Part shown: positions 1-11,777 of the stretch, piece after piece | Layout of the letters: each line of letters begins with the position of its first letter | Position numbering within the stretch: position 1 is the first letter of the stretch | Origin: Phyto melanocephala | Lineage: Eukaryota > Arthropoda > Insecta > Diptera > Rhinophoridae | NCBI GenBank assembly: GCA_941918925.1 | Contig: OW799233.1 | Coordinates: 171,162,235-171,226,234, forward strand | Length of the DNA: 64,000 bases | Direction: 5' to 3' | Program-made: the position numbers and the translations under genes | The notes under the pieces: generated by a model | Database searches by the model: none | Told to the model about the DNA's origin: nothing | The model's input: the letters and a program-made list of their open reading frames with translations, nothing else

Positions 1-179
1 CCAAATTTCAATTATGTAGTTCCGTTCGGCCGTTTTTACGTGATTGAGTAACATACATCCAATTATTCACATTTATTATATAAGTAAGATGATACTGTCT
101 CCTCCGTTTTAGATGCTCTAAATTAGAAATACATCTAAGTATCAATTCTGACATTCCAAATTTATTTTAGTTTTATTTA

Positions 180-415
180 TAATCTGGACGAGATTTTGGA
201 ACATTACTTTTGTCATTGTCCAGCGTTTGGGTGTATAAGCAGCGAAAACTATAACGTGAACAAAGAAATTCAAACTGAATATCCATTAGAAAATTAGGAT
301 TATTGTTTCCACATAGAGCTCAAAACATGCCAATTAGAGATACTTGTATGCATATCGTGGGTTTCTGCTTTTAATGCCCATCTATTTCAACCTAACCTAA
401 TCTAATCAGCACTGG
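180..415 (+). mobile_element. LINE (non-LTR retrotransposon) 3' end, decayed
   Basis: The plus frame reads LDEILEHYFCHCPAFG, the C-terminal HxxxxC-type zinc-knuckle signature found after the RNase H domain of jockey/R1/LOA-like LINE ORF2 proteins (family knowledge). A stop follows about 20 codons later, then a short 3' UTR ending in the tail CAACCTAACCTAATCTAA. The same kind of tail ends the SINE at 30.8 kb. The 5' part of the element is absent. A related fragment with the motif HFLCHCPA lies near 36.5 kb. Confidence 0.6.
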
Positions 416-2534
416 GTATTCTTTGCAATATTATATTTACTTAGATATGAGCCAATTATATTAATTCGCAAACATACGGTTGCAAGTTTATTTTTAACTA
501 CTGCAAAACTATATTATTCTTGAAGAAACTAATTAGTTTTTAATACAAATATGTTTAAAAGAATTTAATGTCAGCCTGTTGAATAGCTTAAATTTGTACC
601 GTAACAAAATAAATGTGTTGGAAAGACTCTTCGACATTTTTTTTGCCTTAAAATATCATTACACATTATTTAAATGACATAATAGATATAGCAGTTTTAG
701 TGCAAATTATAAATAATAATGACCCCATAATGTGAACTGTAAGAACAAGTGTGACATTTCGGTTAACCGTGAACCAGAAGTGGGGCTAACAAATTAAGTG
801 TAAACAATTTTTTCGTTTCTATGACTGAGATAAATATTTACAACGATCACTTTCCAATAGTTCATATTCTGGAATTTTTAAATGCCACCTGTACATTTAA
901 CAATCCTTTAGTTTAATATGTATTATGTCATACCTTCTTTACTATTTTTTACAATTACTAAAAAATAAATATTGTAGCCTTGTTGGAAAATATCTTAATG
1001 CATTTTAAAGCTCTTAGATTTTTACGATTAATTTGTATTTTTACAAAATTCAATGCATTTACGAAAACGCTTTTCAAAAAGAGTGTGTAGGTTTGCATAA
1101 GCATACAAACCTAGGACAGAGGTGTCCTACAAAAGTTTTTTTTTCTTTACTTATTCCAATTTTAACTCGACATTCATAAAAATGTACGAACCAGTATTTA
1201 CTTGCACATATACACTCACATAAATAAATACAAACAATCGCACACACAATGAATATTCTGTTTTTGTTGTTGGTGGTGACGAGTGACTGAGTACTTGCAT
1301 GTATACGTATGAGTGATGTATGTGTATGTTGAAAATAAAACATCAAGTACAGAATACAGCTTCAATCCACATAATAATGATTGTATACGTATGTATGTAT
1401 GTATGTACATGTAGTTGTACAAACAAATAAAAGATTGTTGTATTTTATAGAATTTTATTTTTTATTTTAATTTTTTTTTGTTGACAAAATATGGGTCACT
1501 CTTCAAAAATTGGCAAAAATGCATGAAAAGAATATGTGATAAGTTTAACACAACAACAACAGCAGCAACAAAAATGCATATTTCATTTAAAAAATGAAAG
1601 AAAATATATACATCTTCTATATATGGCAACAAGATCAAATAAAATGATAAGAATGTTAATGGACTTAATGTGTATGTTTGCATTTGTTTTCATCGTATTT
1701 TTTAATGCAGCTTAAAAACACCCCCTTTTCCTTATAACTATAGATACACTTGTATCCATATACATACATACGATCGTATGTATGTATGCTAAGTCCATTT
1801 ACTCATACAATTGTAAAGTATTTTTATGACACCTGAATGACAGCATGTTATAAACTTGGAAATAGGTACAGAAATAAATATGAAGACATTAAACGTAAAA
1901 TAACTCAACCTCAAAAATAAATAAAAAAAATATAATTTTCAAATTGCACTTTGATTGTAAAAAATTCACATAAACAATAGTGTGATTGTACATACAGAGA
2001 GACATACATATTTTTAGTTTCTATGTGTTCTAAGATTTGCATAAAACTAAATTTAAACAAGTAATGTAGCGCTTTAATAGGTGTAATGTAAATGGTTTTT
2101 AAAGTTAGTTTATACTATTTTCCACTATTTAAAACCGCATTGTAAAATATAACAATATAGTTTTTGTATATACATTTGCTATTTGAGAAATTCTGTCAAC
2201 GAAACTTTATTTGACTTTCTAATGTCACAGTTATTTATATTGAAAAATACTTAGTTATATTTTCGATTAATATTCCCAGTGAAACTAAATCACTCAGAAT
2301 TGCCATTGTAGTATTGTTGTTTATAACAAAATTCATGGCAATTCCAGGTGATTAACTAATTCCTTAAACATTGAAAGCATAACCCACAGCCTCCCTAAAA
2401 CAGTATAGCAAACCAAGAGAACTATCAAAATCCAAATCTACCGTATGAGCTATAAGAAAGTAAATAATAAAACTCTTCAGTTAGTAACGTTCTCATGTGC
2501 CTATGGCTTAAAACACCGAATCCTAAGATATTGC
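416..2534. other. AT-rich non-coding stretch, microsatellites only
   Basis: No splice-bounded or conserved frame is visible on either strand. GTAT/ATGT tracts occur near 1385-1410 and 1760-1790. Open frames at 1074-1683 on the minus strand are short, low in complexity and show no domain. The stretch is probably intronic to the gene whose first exon lies at 24073-24159 (inference). Confidence 0.5.
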
Positions 2535-2536
2535 TA

Positions 2537-3255
2537 CACGCAAAGAAAAATCATGGTTACGACATGATCACCACGGTCATATTATAGTTTCTATAACAAT
2601 ATTTGGTTATCGAAAACAAGTACTAGTTATTTTTGTTTCATTTCATCACATATTTTGTGACGATAGTCAAGCATTTGCTTGAATTGTATCATTTAATGTT
2701 TACTTTTCGTAATGGTTGTAATTCAAAATGGTTGTCATTTAAAAATAGTATGACTTAAAAAATAAATTCGACAAGAATAACATTATATTCAAAAGCATTA
2801 AAAGTTACAAATAATCATTAAATAATAGGTGAGACAACAGTATGATTACAAATTAATCAAACTATACATATTTTTTAATAATAATTTGATTTTAGCTGTT
2901 CTTCTTCTTGCTGAATAAAAAAATCAAAAAAATGAACAAAAATTTGGAAAAATTAAGGAAATTTAATAATAAACGAGAAAATGTAAAAAATATTGGTATA
3001 AAAATTGCAATTAAATTGGTAAGTACAATCAATATGTGTATGTTACAGCAAAAGACAATAATTTGCCGTAAAAAAGCAAAGATTGTCGATTTCAATTGTA
3101 GTCATATATATGATTATGGAATGATCCTTTAAGTAAACATAAACATAAACATGATAACTGGTAACCATTATATGTTTTAATGATAATCATACAATTCAAT
3201 CATAGTATGTTGCTCTTCGATTATGGTTACCACAACCATATTTTTTCTTTGGCAC
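2537..3255. mobile_element. Non-autonomous TIR element, copy 1 of a pair
   Basis: It starts CACGCAAAGAAAAA and ends in a degraded inverse of the same sequence (TTTTTTCTTTGgcac), flanked by TA on both sides. The whole body is homologous in the same orientation to 41415-42149. The interior is AT-rich, with many ATGGTT/AACCAT and ATGATT motifs in both orientations. A 74-codon plus frame (2908-3132) is not kept open in the other copy, so no protein is claimed. TA targets suggest mobilisation by a Tc1/mariner-type transposase (inference). Confidence 0.75.
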
Positions 3256-3257
3256 TA

Positions 3258-5361
3258 CATCTTTCTGCAACCTTTTACGTCGTTTTAAAAATTTCATTAT
3301 GGTAATACAGTTCATACTACGTTATTTTATTTTCCTTCAAAGCTACATTTATTTAAGTTAGGGCCTTTCTACCCGCTTTAATATTTTTAAATATAGAACT
3401 CATTATTTTTTCCTATATATAACAATGTACATACAAATATAATGTTTATAAAATTATAATTAAATTTGAATTCTTATCTTTCTTGACGCAGTAATATTAT
3501 ATAAAATAAATTTTGTAATTTTAAAAAAGTCACAATTGTATAAATATAAACATAAATTTGGTAAATTAATTATCAGCAACTTAAGTAAATTGTTTAATTC
3601 CGAACCCAAAATGCCATTTCCCATTCCTGCATTAATAAATGAAATCAAGGCAAATTCAACAAATTTTAACATTTGCCGAAAATATCCAGAGTTTATAAAC
3701 AAAAAAATATTTATATGCAATTGACTGTAAAAGACTAAAAAAATTAAGAGCAATTAGGTTATTTTGTTCACCTCCTTTAGATGTATTAAACCAAACTAAA
3801 AACCGCTAAATTCCCATTACTATACCTGCCAAATTATCAACGTTGGCCTCAAAAGTATGAGGGTTACACACTAATGTATTTATAATTAACGGTTAAGCAA
3901 TGTTCCAGCAACAAGATTACGTTACATATATGAACGGATAAAATAAAACTTTTGTGTACAACAAATGAAACGGATAACATGCGCTCTAACTAAAACAATT
4001 TAAGCACTAGTCAAGAAAACGGTTAAAAAAGAGAAAGGGAAAGAGAGAGAAATATATAAGTTTATTATACAGAAAAAGAAAAACTATAAAAGGAGAGTAG
4101 AAAGAAGCATGTATTTATTTTGTAAGTATTCACAATTATCTTATATACAATTTAATTGAGTGTTTTAATAGTAGTTTTTACGATTCCATTGTTGTTTTAA
4201 TTAGTAACTTTTATAATATTTAATTAGTGTTTTTTATTTAATATAATTTTTTATCCCGAGATTTTTTACACTTTTCTATTAGTTTTTTTTTTTGTAAAAC
4301 CCTCATAACTCAGCCGTGAGCTATATATGTACATGCAAACTTACATACATACATGGTTGAGTATATACATATATATATGTACATTTAAGTGAATGTATGT
4401 ATGTCACTTCTATTTCCTCCACAAAATGACAAAAACAGAAGTTTTGGCTAATAATTTACATCCGGAGAGGAACAGTTTTATAAACTAAATTTGTCAAATG
4501 AATGAGAACCTGAACAAATTTTAAAACAATTTACTAACCTGACATTCACAATTCTCCTGACATTATTTATACAAACTCTAAAATAAATAAATACCATACA
4601 TACATACATACACACATGATTGATAAATGATACAAATGCGATTAAAGTCGAAGGAAAAATGAATATAACAATAGCAGTGGATGTTGAGTATTTTGAATGT
4701 CTATTTAGGGAATATATTGTGTTTGCAAGTTCTCTTGTATCTATGAAATATTTTGTGTTCTTTTGTTAATTCTATCCCAATATAATATTTGCAGGATAGT
4801 TTGGTTTTTCTTTTTTTTATATTGTGCCCTTCACTTGTGGTGCTAAGAGTATGTATAGCTTTATCATTCCACTTCTACAATACTAATACAATATAAGACT
4901 CCATAAAGTATAAAAACTTATGTCCACCTGTCCGTTTGTTGTTTGGCATAAACTTTTGAAATTGCTATTAAAATCGAGCACAATCGCCTCCTCAATTTCG
5001 AAGATATAAGAAAATAACATAAATCAACTAAATAATATTTTCCACCTCTAGGTTATTTTAAAGACAAGTTACAACGTATAAACATGATATGCATTTATGG
5101 TTATTCGTTAAAAATTTGGACCAATCGTTCGTAATTATGAAAAGTTATAAACAAAGATAATTTAGAAAAAAATATAAAATCCTAGTTAATAATTGAAAAT
5201 TTCCCTAACTAATTTTTTAAGCACGCTAATTGCACAAAATTACAGGCACTTATCTCGAAAATTAATCCTAGAAAAACTGAAAAATCAATTTGAAACTAAC
5301 CGAGATATGAGCCCTAAAAACATGCTTCATTGTTTTTCCTACAATTTACAAACTTAAATCG
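3258..5361. other. AT-rich stretch, no gene seen
   Basis: Short open frames on both strands overlap each other (3460-3753 minus, 3536-3724 plus) and show no recognisable domain. GTATGT-type microsatellites occur around 4340-4400 and 4590-4610. Text around 5270-5330 ('gagatatgagcc') resembles the interior of the composite repeat that starts at 5362. Confidence 0.45.
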
Positions 5362-5527
5362 AACAAGTAGGAGTGCTTTATTCGGCAGTGCCGAATCTTA
5401 TATATCCTTCACAACGTGTAGTCATGCAATAACAGTAGTTTGTATCACCATTCATCCCATATGAAATACGTACATACATATAAAAACATCCCAATGTAAA
5501 ATTATAAATTTACGTACATATGTATGT

Positions 5528-5697
5528 ATATTAAAAAAAAAAAAATTAAACTAAAAAAATTAAAAAAATATAAAACAAAAAAAAAATTAAAAAAAATATA
5601 TTTGAAAAAAATAATAAAAATATAAATAATATATTAAATAAAAAAAAAAATAAAAAAAAATATAAAAAAAATTTTAAAAAAATTGAAAAAAAAATTT
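5528..5697. repeat. A-rich low-complexity tract inside the composite repeat
   Basis: It is almost exclusively A with scattered T, forming runs such as TTAAAAAAATATAAAAC. It lies directly downstream (on the minus strand) of the tRNA-like segment at 5701-5755, as would the A/T-rich tail of an inserted SINE (inference). Comparable tracts sit in the same place at 35220-35320 and 40430-40500. Confidence 0.6.
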
Positions 5698-5700
5698 TGT

Positions 5701-5755
5701 TGACTCAGCTGGGATTCGATGCCACGTTTTCTCTAACCAGTATACACGTTTGTAT
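5701..5755 (-). repeat. tRNA-like segment (degenerate SINE head)
   Basis: Read on the minus strand, an A-box-like TATACTGGTTAGAG is followed by a B-box-like GGCATCGAATCCC, resembling a tRNA (Asp/Glu type) with the anticodon arm shortened. Equivalent segments lie at 35321-35371 and 40504-40555 in two other copies of the composite repeat. It cannot fold as a functional tRNA, since the acceptor stem and anticodon arm are missing. Confidence 0.5.
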
Positions 5756-6105
5756 GTATGTTGTTGTTGTAATGTTGTTTTTGTGAAAAAAAATCGAGGT
5801 GGTCGTGGTTTTTTGCTCATATCGCAGTTGTTTATGCACCGATGTTTCTGATTTTAAATACCGATCTATCCCCGAATATTTCTAATATTTTAATACCTCA
5901 CCCGGGTCCAGCCAATATCGGGGAACTTCAGAAAGTTGATTTCAACATACACACGGACAGATTGACAGAGCTTAATCGACTCCCCTATTCATAAGCTTTC
6001 AGAAAATATATACTTTATGGGGTCGGAAATGAAAATTGTAGAAACTTCACACGGAATGACAAACCTATATGTACCCTTTTTCACTGTGTAAAGAGTATAT
6101 AAATA

Positions 6106-6505
6106 TAATACATGTATACATATATACGAAAAAATCCATAATGATCGCCACTATAAAATGGTTTTTAAATAAATCTAGTAATTAAAAATTTACCCCCTGT
6201 ACGCCCCACAATATTGATACCAAATGAAAGGACTTGACAAATAGAATAGAGTAAACTATGAAAAAATAAAAAAAAGATGAAACAAAATGGCGTATAATTT
6301 TTTCTAAACCCCATTAATATGGGTATAACATGAAAGCACATGTCTATTAGAATACAGTTAACTATGTAGAAAATTAAATCAATAAGGGCATCGAAAATAA
6401 TCAAGCAAAATTGCGTATAACATAAAATCTGTAACCTAGGCTAGGCTATGATAAATGATATGATATTAAATTCGAAGTAGCCGAATATAGCACTATAATT
6501 TGTTT
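6106..6505 (-). repeat. Composite repeat, reverse-oriented partial copy
   Basis: Read in reverse complement, the right end (AGTGCTATATTCGGCTACTTCGAA) matches the repeat head. The body contains text shared with 31.0-31.2 kb and 38.9-39.2 kb, such as the complement of 'ctattgatacccatattaatgg'. The minus-strand open frame at 6165-6404 is part of this repeat and is not a gene. Confidence 0.55.
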
Positions 6506-7319
6506 TTTCTCTTTGGTCTTCACTTGAAATTTGCTAAATAAATTATCGTTTTTAAGGCATGTACTTAATAAGTGGATTTGAATGAAAAGTTCCAGTATTA
6601 TTAACTGAAATGTTGTAGTTTAGGGTTAAATTAAATAAGATTTTATTGGAAAATAAGTCATAGTAAGATGAGTGAAGGTTTATTAGTTGAGATTTTTGAA
6701 TCTAATGTATACATTAGCAATAGAAGTAAACTTTTCATCTTAATTTTTGGCCTTAACATTTTTGTACTCCATCTTTATTATTTTAATAATTATACAAGAC
6801 TGAAATATTGCATTTGAGGACCTATTTCTTCTTAAAGTTCAATCGTTGGGGCACATTCTTCTTTTTTTTTAATTTTATTTTTTTATTGTACACAAGTAAA
6901 GTATCATAAGAGAAATTACATCATCCGCTTCATAATTTATGTTTTTTTTTTACTTTTATCATTATTGTTATTAATTCTCCGAGTGTGAAGATATGATCCG
7001 CGAACAAATAATACGCGATGATCGCAATTCTGTGGGCCAGCTTTTTAAGGATTTATATAACTTTTTTTATAATTTAAGGGGTCATACAGAAAAAGTGACG
7101 TGTATTTTTTTCTAAAATAAAGAGTTGTAGAAAAAGCGTAAGAATAAAAAACAAAATAAATAATAATAAAAAGCTTATAAAAAAGTTATAATGAACAAAG
7201 CTTGTTAAAAATGTTCCTTTTAGACATTTAGATTTTAAACTAAACAAATAAGGATTGCAATCAATTTAGCATAATAAGGGAACTAATTATTATTGTAGTT
7301 AAGGAGACTAAGGTGCCAA
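6506..7319. other. AT-rich stretch, no gene seen
   Basis: I find no open frame of note, no splice signals in context and no recognisable repeat end. Confidence 0.4.
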
Positions 7320-7900
7320 TGAAGGCGATGAGTTGAATAAATGTGGACAAAAGGCTTCATTCCACACTCATAGCGGATGGATCATTGCATAACGAGTGCA
7401 TGGAAAATTACATCAGATTCTTTACTAATGGGTTCTTTATAAACGTGAGGGAAGATGCTGGTATATACTTACTTCAGTTGAGCCAAGCCTACACAGTGAG
7501 TCAAAGAGGAAAGTACGTGTCCGTCTATCAGGCAGAAATATTTGGTTTGCTCGACGCATTAGATCACTTGATGTGATGACGAGTACAAGAGAATAGAATT
7601 CTCATTGCACTTGATAACCCGATAGTTATAAAAAGTGTGCTGGGGATGGATGTGAACTGCTCCTGTTTTAAAGCTTCATAAGTATGCTTCTTTAAATCAG
7701 GTGACACTAATTTGGATTAAGGAACACGTAGTCATAGCTGTAAATGAAGCTGCTGGATAAGTGCGTTGATTACAGGACATGACAACTTCAAATATCATCT
7801 AAGAAGGATGCATTTCAAGGATGATTATATATGTATAATGTGCCTGGAGGATGCCTATAAGGATACATACATAACACAAACTTTTGATACAATTACGTGA
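7320..7900 (+). pseudogene. LINE ORF2 RNase H relic
   Basis: An open frame (7343-7576) carries an RNase H-like series: FFTNG (for the catalytic FTDG), a central AGIYLLQLS and VSVYQAEIFGLLDAL, where the catalytic Glu is expected. After a TGA the frame resumes with LIALDNPIVIKSVLGM, the region of the next catalytic Asp. Further on it reads LITGHDNFKYHLRRM and ICIMCLEDA, the post-RNase H cysteine region of jockey/R1/LOA-like LINEs. Stops and frameshifts show it is dead, and the first Asp is changed to Asn. It is probably the same LINE group as the relics at 0.2 and 36.2 kb. Confidence 0.7.
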
Positions 7901-8450
7901 TAGCACCAGCTGTTAAACCGTGTATGTGCTTGTGGTTTGATTTTACTTATTGCTGGAGCAGTATGAAAATGAGTTTGATGTTTTAATGGTGCTATCATAT
8001 ATCTTTTTTTAGTCGTTATTTATGATATAAGCTTATTTTTCAAAAGTGTTTCAATATGTTAACACCAATGAATTAAAAACTAAAAATATTGTGGTGAAAT
8101 TGATCATCTCTTTATCACTGTTTTTGTTTTTTAATTTAATGGAGCAGTTTTTTTTTTAATAATTTGATACAACTTATGTTTAGCCGTTTTTATAAATTAA
8201 TTTAAATCAGCTTCAGTACTAACATTCTTGTTTTTCATAATAAACTTATCCGGAATTTTTTTTTTTTTTCATAAATTAATATTATACCATAAAGTTGTGT
8301 GGTTAATTCTTTTAGCTTGATTGCACCATTTCTTGATTACGCCAAGAGCTGTTATTATGTCGTGGCCTATTAAACAGCAGCGCATGTAAGTTGTATACGA
8401 ACGTCTAATACCGAAAAACGGAAGATTGATGATCACAAGCAAGCACACAT

Positions 8451-8573
8451 TTACGGCCTTATTCATAAAAATTATCAAAGCTTTATAAAGGGTTTATTAA
8501 ACAGATTTTCTATGGAAATTTGTTTTATAAACTTCTTGTAAAGCTGTTTTAATTTTTATGAATTAGATCGTAA
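8451..8573. mobile_element. Small MITE with 23-24-bp inverted termini
   Basis: Left end TTACGGCCTTATTCATAAAA and right end TTTTATGAATTAGATCGTAA pair as near-perfect inverted repeats, enclosing about 75 bp. There is no coding capacity and no clear target duplication. Confidence 0.6.
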
Positions 8574-10377
8574 GTGTAGATGGTACAAGGCACCTGCCTA
8601 TAAAGAACATTCTGGCGATTACAAAGGACTGTGCGATGACTAGACCGTGTGAAATATATTTCTATTCTAGAAAAAACGCCGGTTGTGGCGCAAAACTCAG
8701 TGAAGGATTGGTTACCAATCGGTAGCTTTTAACTCTTTATGAAGCGAAGGGGATCGAAAAGGGGCCTGATATAGTAGTGGTCTGCTTGTATACTCTCTCT
8801 AAATATCTAAACATATAAGTATGTGTATACATTATCTAATATGCTAGTAGTAGTTTTCAAGTTTTACTCAAGTATTCGAATAAACAAGTCAATAATTATG
8901 TAGATGTACAAAAAATTTTCCTAATTTAATTAAATTGTGCATACTGCAGAAGAAATATAACAATTACATATACAAACCACATTTTAATTAAATTTTATTT
9001 TGCCAAATAATGTTACACTAAAAACAATAGCACTTATCAAAAACTTCCACAAGTAAATGAACAAAGTAAAAATAAAAAATCATAAAAAAAAACTTTTTAA
9101 ATATTAAAAGAGAATTGTCAGTCTTATTAGTATAATTAAATGTTAATTTCTTTTATACCTAAATGCATAATATTTAAAATTTTCCAAATGAATAAAACCT
9201 ATTTTCAAGTATTGTTTAGGGAAAACTTTAACCAAACAAACCCAAAAAAACACACACAAACACACACATAAACAACCGGCAACATCTATAGTAACTATAA
9301 GAACTTTATGCAACAATAGAAATAAAGCCAAGAGGCGCATGTTTGACTTTAGAAAAGTTTTTCATGCTGGAAAAAAAATTACAGAAATTAAGAAAGAAAA
9401 AAAAAAATACAAAACATAAAAACATTTGCGAATATTCTTATCTGCATTGAAGTGAACATCATTTTTGGATGTTGTTGCTAAAGCACACACACTTGGTTGC
9501 ACAAACCAACAACTACAACAATGAAACTAATATATAAAACACAAAAACAACAGAAGTCAAAAATATTTTCAACTCTTTGCTTTTAATGCGTACCTAGTAG
9601 TTCCAATACAACGTACCAATAATGTAGACATACTAACTACATAAAGCACTGGAAAATAAAAAGGCGTTTTTGTATAGAAATTTGCTCACTATCCTCAATA
9701 CGGTTTTTTTATTTCTTAATTGACATTTAAGTATTTTGCATGGCAATCTATTAGAAAATTAAAAATATTTTATAGATTTGATGAGATATCGTCGTAAAAA
9801 CTACAAAAGTTGAAATATTGTGGACACGTGCAACTTTAGAAAGTCGATTAATTTTATATGTCTGACTTTAAAAAACTTTTTGCTATTCCTTTAGAAATTA
9901 ATTTTAAAAAATACTAGATAAGCTTGGTGTGGAATTGTTTTTGAAAGTCTTTTCGATTGTCAGCAAATAAAATAAACTGTAAAAGTCGGCTAGGTCTGCT
10001 GTTAGTCATATGCCGAATTGCAGCAATCAGCATTATTTAGCACTACATTTTCTTTTATACGAATGTTTGGTATATATTATCATTTTAAAAGTCTTCGACT
10101 TAATTCAAGAATTTTTGTAAAGGCGTCAAAGATTCTAGCTTCTCGGTTAAACATTTCAATAGCACGAAGCACAAATAATGGACTGTAGAAAATGTAAGTT
10201 AATATCTTTGAAAACGGTAATTTTGAATCAACGTTTTGGGTTTAACAATTGAATTTTAAATGTTTAAATGTTATTTTATATTCAAAGTTAAAAAATATTC
10301 CATGGTTTAATTTAGAATGCAGATTGAAAAAAATTTCCATTCCTTCTTTTGGGTCAACAAGGCAATAACACAATATA
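8574..10377. other. AT-rich stretch, no gene seen
   Basis: A GC-richer patch at 8580-8780 is not assignable to any family I know. An open minus frame at 9143-9340 covers an ACACAC-rich tract and is not credible as protein. Confidence 0.4.
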
Positions 10378-10505
10378 AAGGGTCCGCCATCTAACGTTTT
10401 TTTTTTCGTGAATGGTAAAACTTAGCTCATGTCTGATTTGATAGATAATTAGATTTATATTTCCGCTGAAAGAATATGGCTGTGTATACGCTTGAATAAC
10501 GCTGG
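10378..10505 (+). mobile_element. mariner 5' end fragment
   Basis: It starts at a TA with AAGGGTCCGCCATCTAAC, the same terminus as the element at 10657, and runs into the transposase start region (VYTLE, then a stop, then RWEI). It breaks off near 10505, where an unrelated dispersed repeat begins. This is a second, older copy of the same mariner lineage. Confidence 0.7.
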
Positions 10506-10517
10506 GAAATATTACCC

Positions 10518-10628
10518 AATACCAAGATACTGTTGATCACGAACTACACAAAAACACATATGATTAATAAGTAAAACAATTTAAAATATACATATATTAA
10601 CTTGACAGCCAGCATAATTATATAATTG
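10518..10628 (+). repeat. Dispersed repeat, inverted copy at 18452-18562
   Basis: The text from ACCAAGATACTGTTGATCAC to TTGACAGCCAGCAT and AATTGGG is found in reverse complement at 18452-18562 with few differences. It lies between a truncated mariner end and a second mariner copy, so it may be an insertion into the older copy. Family unknown. Confidence 0.6.
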
Positions 10629-10656
10629 GGTCATAATTTGGTTATATTTTATACTA

Positions 10657-11224
10657 AAGGGTCCGCCATCTAACTTTTTTTTTTCAACTAGTGCTTATTT
10701 CGTGAATGGTAACAGTTAGGTTATGTCTGATTTGACAGATAATTAGTTTTATCCTTCCGCTGAATGAATATGGTTGTCTATACGCTTGAACAACGCTGGG
10801 AAATATTGCGACATTACTTTGGCCAATTTTACCAAAAAAAATCATCTTTTCAGATGATCTTTCAAGATTTTGATCTTGGCGGGTATGTAAACAAGCAAAA
10901 TTGTCGCATTTGGGGCACAGAAAACCCGCACGCATACATTGAAAAGCCGATACACCCAAAAGGAGTCACTGTTTGGTGCAGATTTTGGTCCAGAGGCATA
11001 TTTAGTTGGGTCATTTTTCTTCGAAAATGAGCAAAGAGTGGCCGTAGTAAATGGTGATCGTTATCGGGACATGTTGAACGAAGTTTTGTTCACAAATATT
11101 GAAGAGGAGGATATTGGCAATATTTGGTTTCAACAGGACGGCACTACGTGCCACACAGCCGAAGCTACACTTTTTTTTATAGCATTTTCAAAAAAAAAAA
11201 AAAATTATTTGGCGGCGGACCCTT
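10657..11224 (+). mobile_element. mariner-like element, internally deleted
   Basis: The ends are AAGGGTCCGCC and its inverse GGCGGaCCCTT, flanked by TA (10655-10656 and 11225-11226), as for Tc1/mariner insertions. The interior holds the transposase start (VVYTLEQRWEILRHYF), then, after a deletion of the helix-turn-helix region, GGYVNKQNCRIWG and VTVWC. A frameshift near 10985 moves the frame to 10939-11310, with NIWFQQDGTTCHTAE holding the second catalytic Asp. The last third (CDLTP and beyond) is replaced by poly-A next to the right terminus. Motif style (WFQQDGATCHTA) fits the rosa-like side of the mariner superfamily (inference). It cannot make active transposase. Confidence 0.85.
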
Positions 11225-11562
11225 TATGTTTAAGGGATAGTGCGATTCTGTGTACTAAACGCACAAATTGGATTTCGGGGAAGCAATTTTCCAAAAAGAG
11301 TCTACACTAACAACTTTTCCACAAGTGTTATAACATAGCACATAATATTCTTAACTCCTTTCCATATCAGATTGTGGAAAATGAGATTAAAAAATTAAAC
11401 CAAGTGTAAATATGTTTTAATCACATTTTAAAAATATTTTTAAAAGAGTAATTAAATACAAGACATGAGTACATTTAATACACGTTGATTGAATTCACTT
11501 TGAATGTAAAATGCTTCTTGGGAAATATATATAAACATTAAACTGAGCAATCAAATGTCTAA

Positions 11563-11774
11563 GGGCCATTATTACAACTTGCCATTAATCAAAGGTAGGA
11601 TATTTTGAGTCCGATAGATAACTTTGCATTATTACAACTTAAATTTTTTTATTGTTTTTGATATTAAAAATAACAATATGTAATGGATAAAATAATAATA
11701 AATGAAGGTTTTTTAATGCAAACCCATTTATCGGTCTGACAAAATTCTGCCTTAAGGTATAATAATAATGGCCC
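11563..11774. mobile_element. MITE with TAA target duplication (Harbinger-like)
   Basis: The left terminus GGGCCATTATTA and right terminus TAATAATGGCCC are inverse, flanked by TAA on both sides (11560-11562, 11775-11777). A 3-bp TWA duplication is the PIF/Harbinger hallmark (family knowledge). The 212-bp interior has no coding potential. Confidence 0.55.
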
Positions 11775-11777
11775 TAA

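Larger units (their letters stand above)
5362..6105 (+). repeat. Composite dispersed repeat, copy 1
   Basis: The head is AACAAGTAGGAGTGC followed by the hairpin TTCGGCAGTGCCGAA and CTTATATATCC. The tail includes ACACGGACAGATTGACAGAG, TACTTTATGGGGTCGG, TTTCACTGTGTAAAGAGTATA. The same head and tail recur at 13647-16095, 34589-35657 and 40311-40851. The interior has an A/T-only tract and a tRNA-like segment. No protein is encoded. Repeats with these ends are widespread in fly genomes; I cannot assign a database family. Confidence 0.75.

Noticed and set aside
3019..3048. A 30-bp GTAAGT...TTACAG 'intron' in the TIR element
   Set aside because: Too short for a spliceosomal intron in insects, and no reading frame is improved by removing it in both copies.
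5701..5755. A possible functional tRNA gene
   Set aside because: Only A- and B-box-like sequences remain, with no acceptor stem or anticodon arm, and the segment recurs inside repeat copies.
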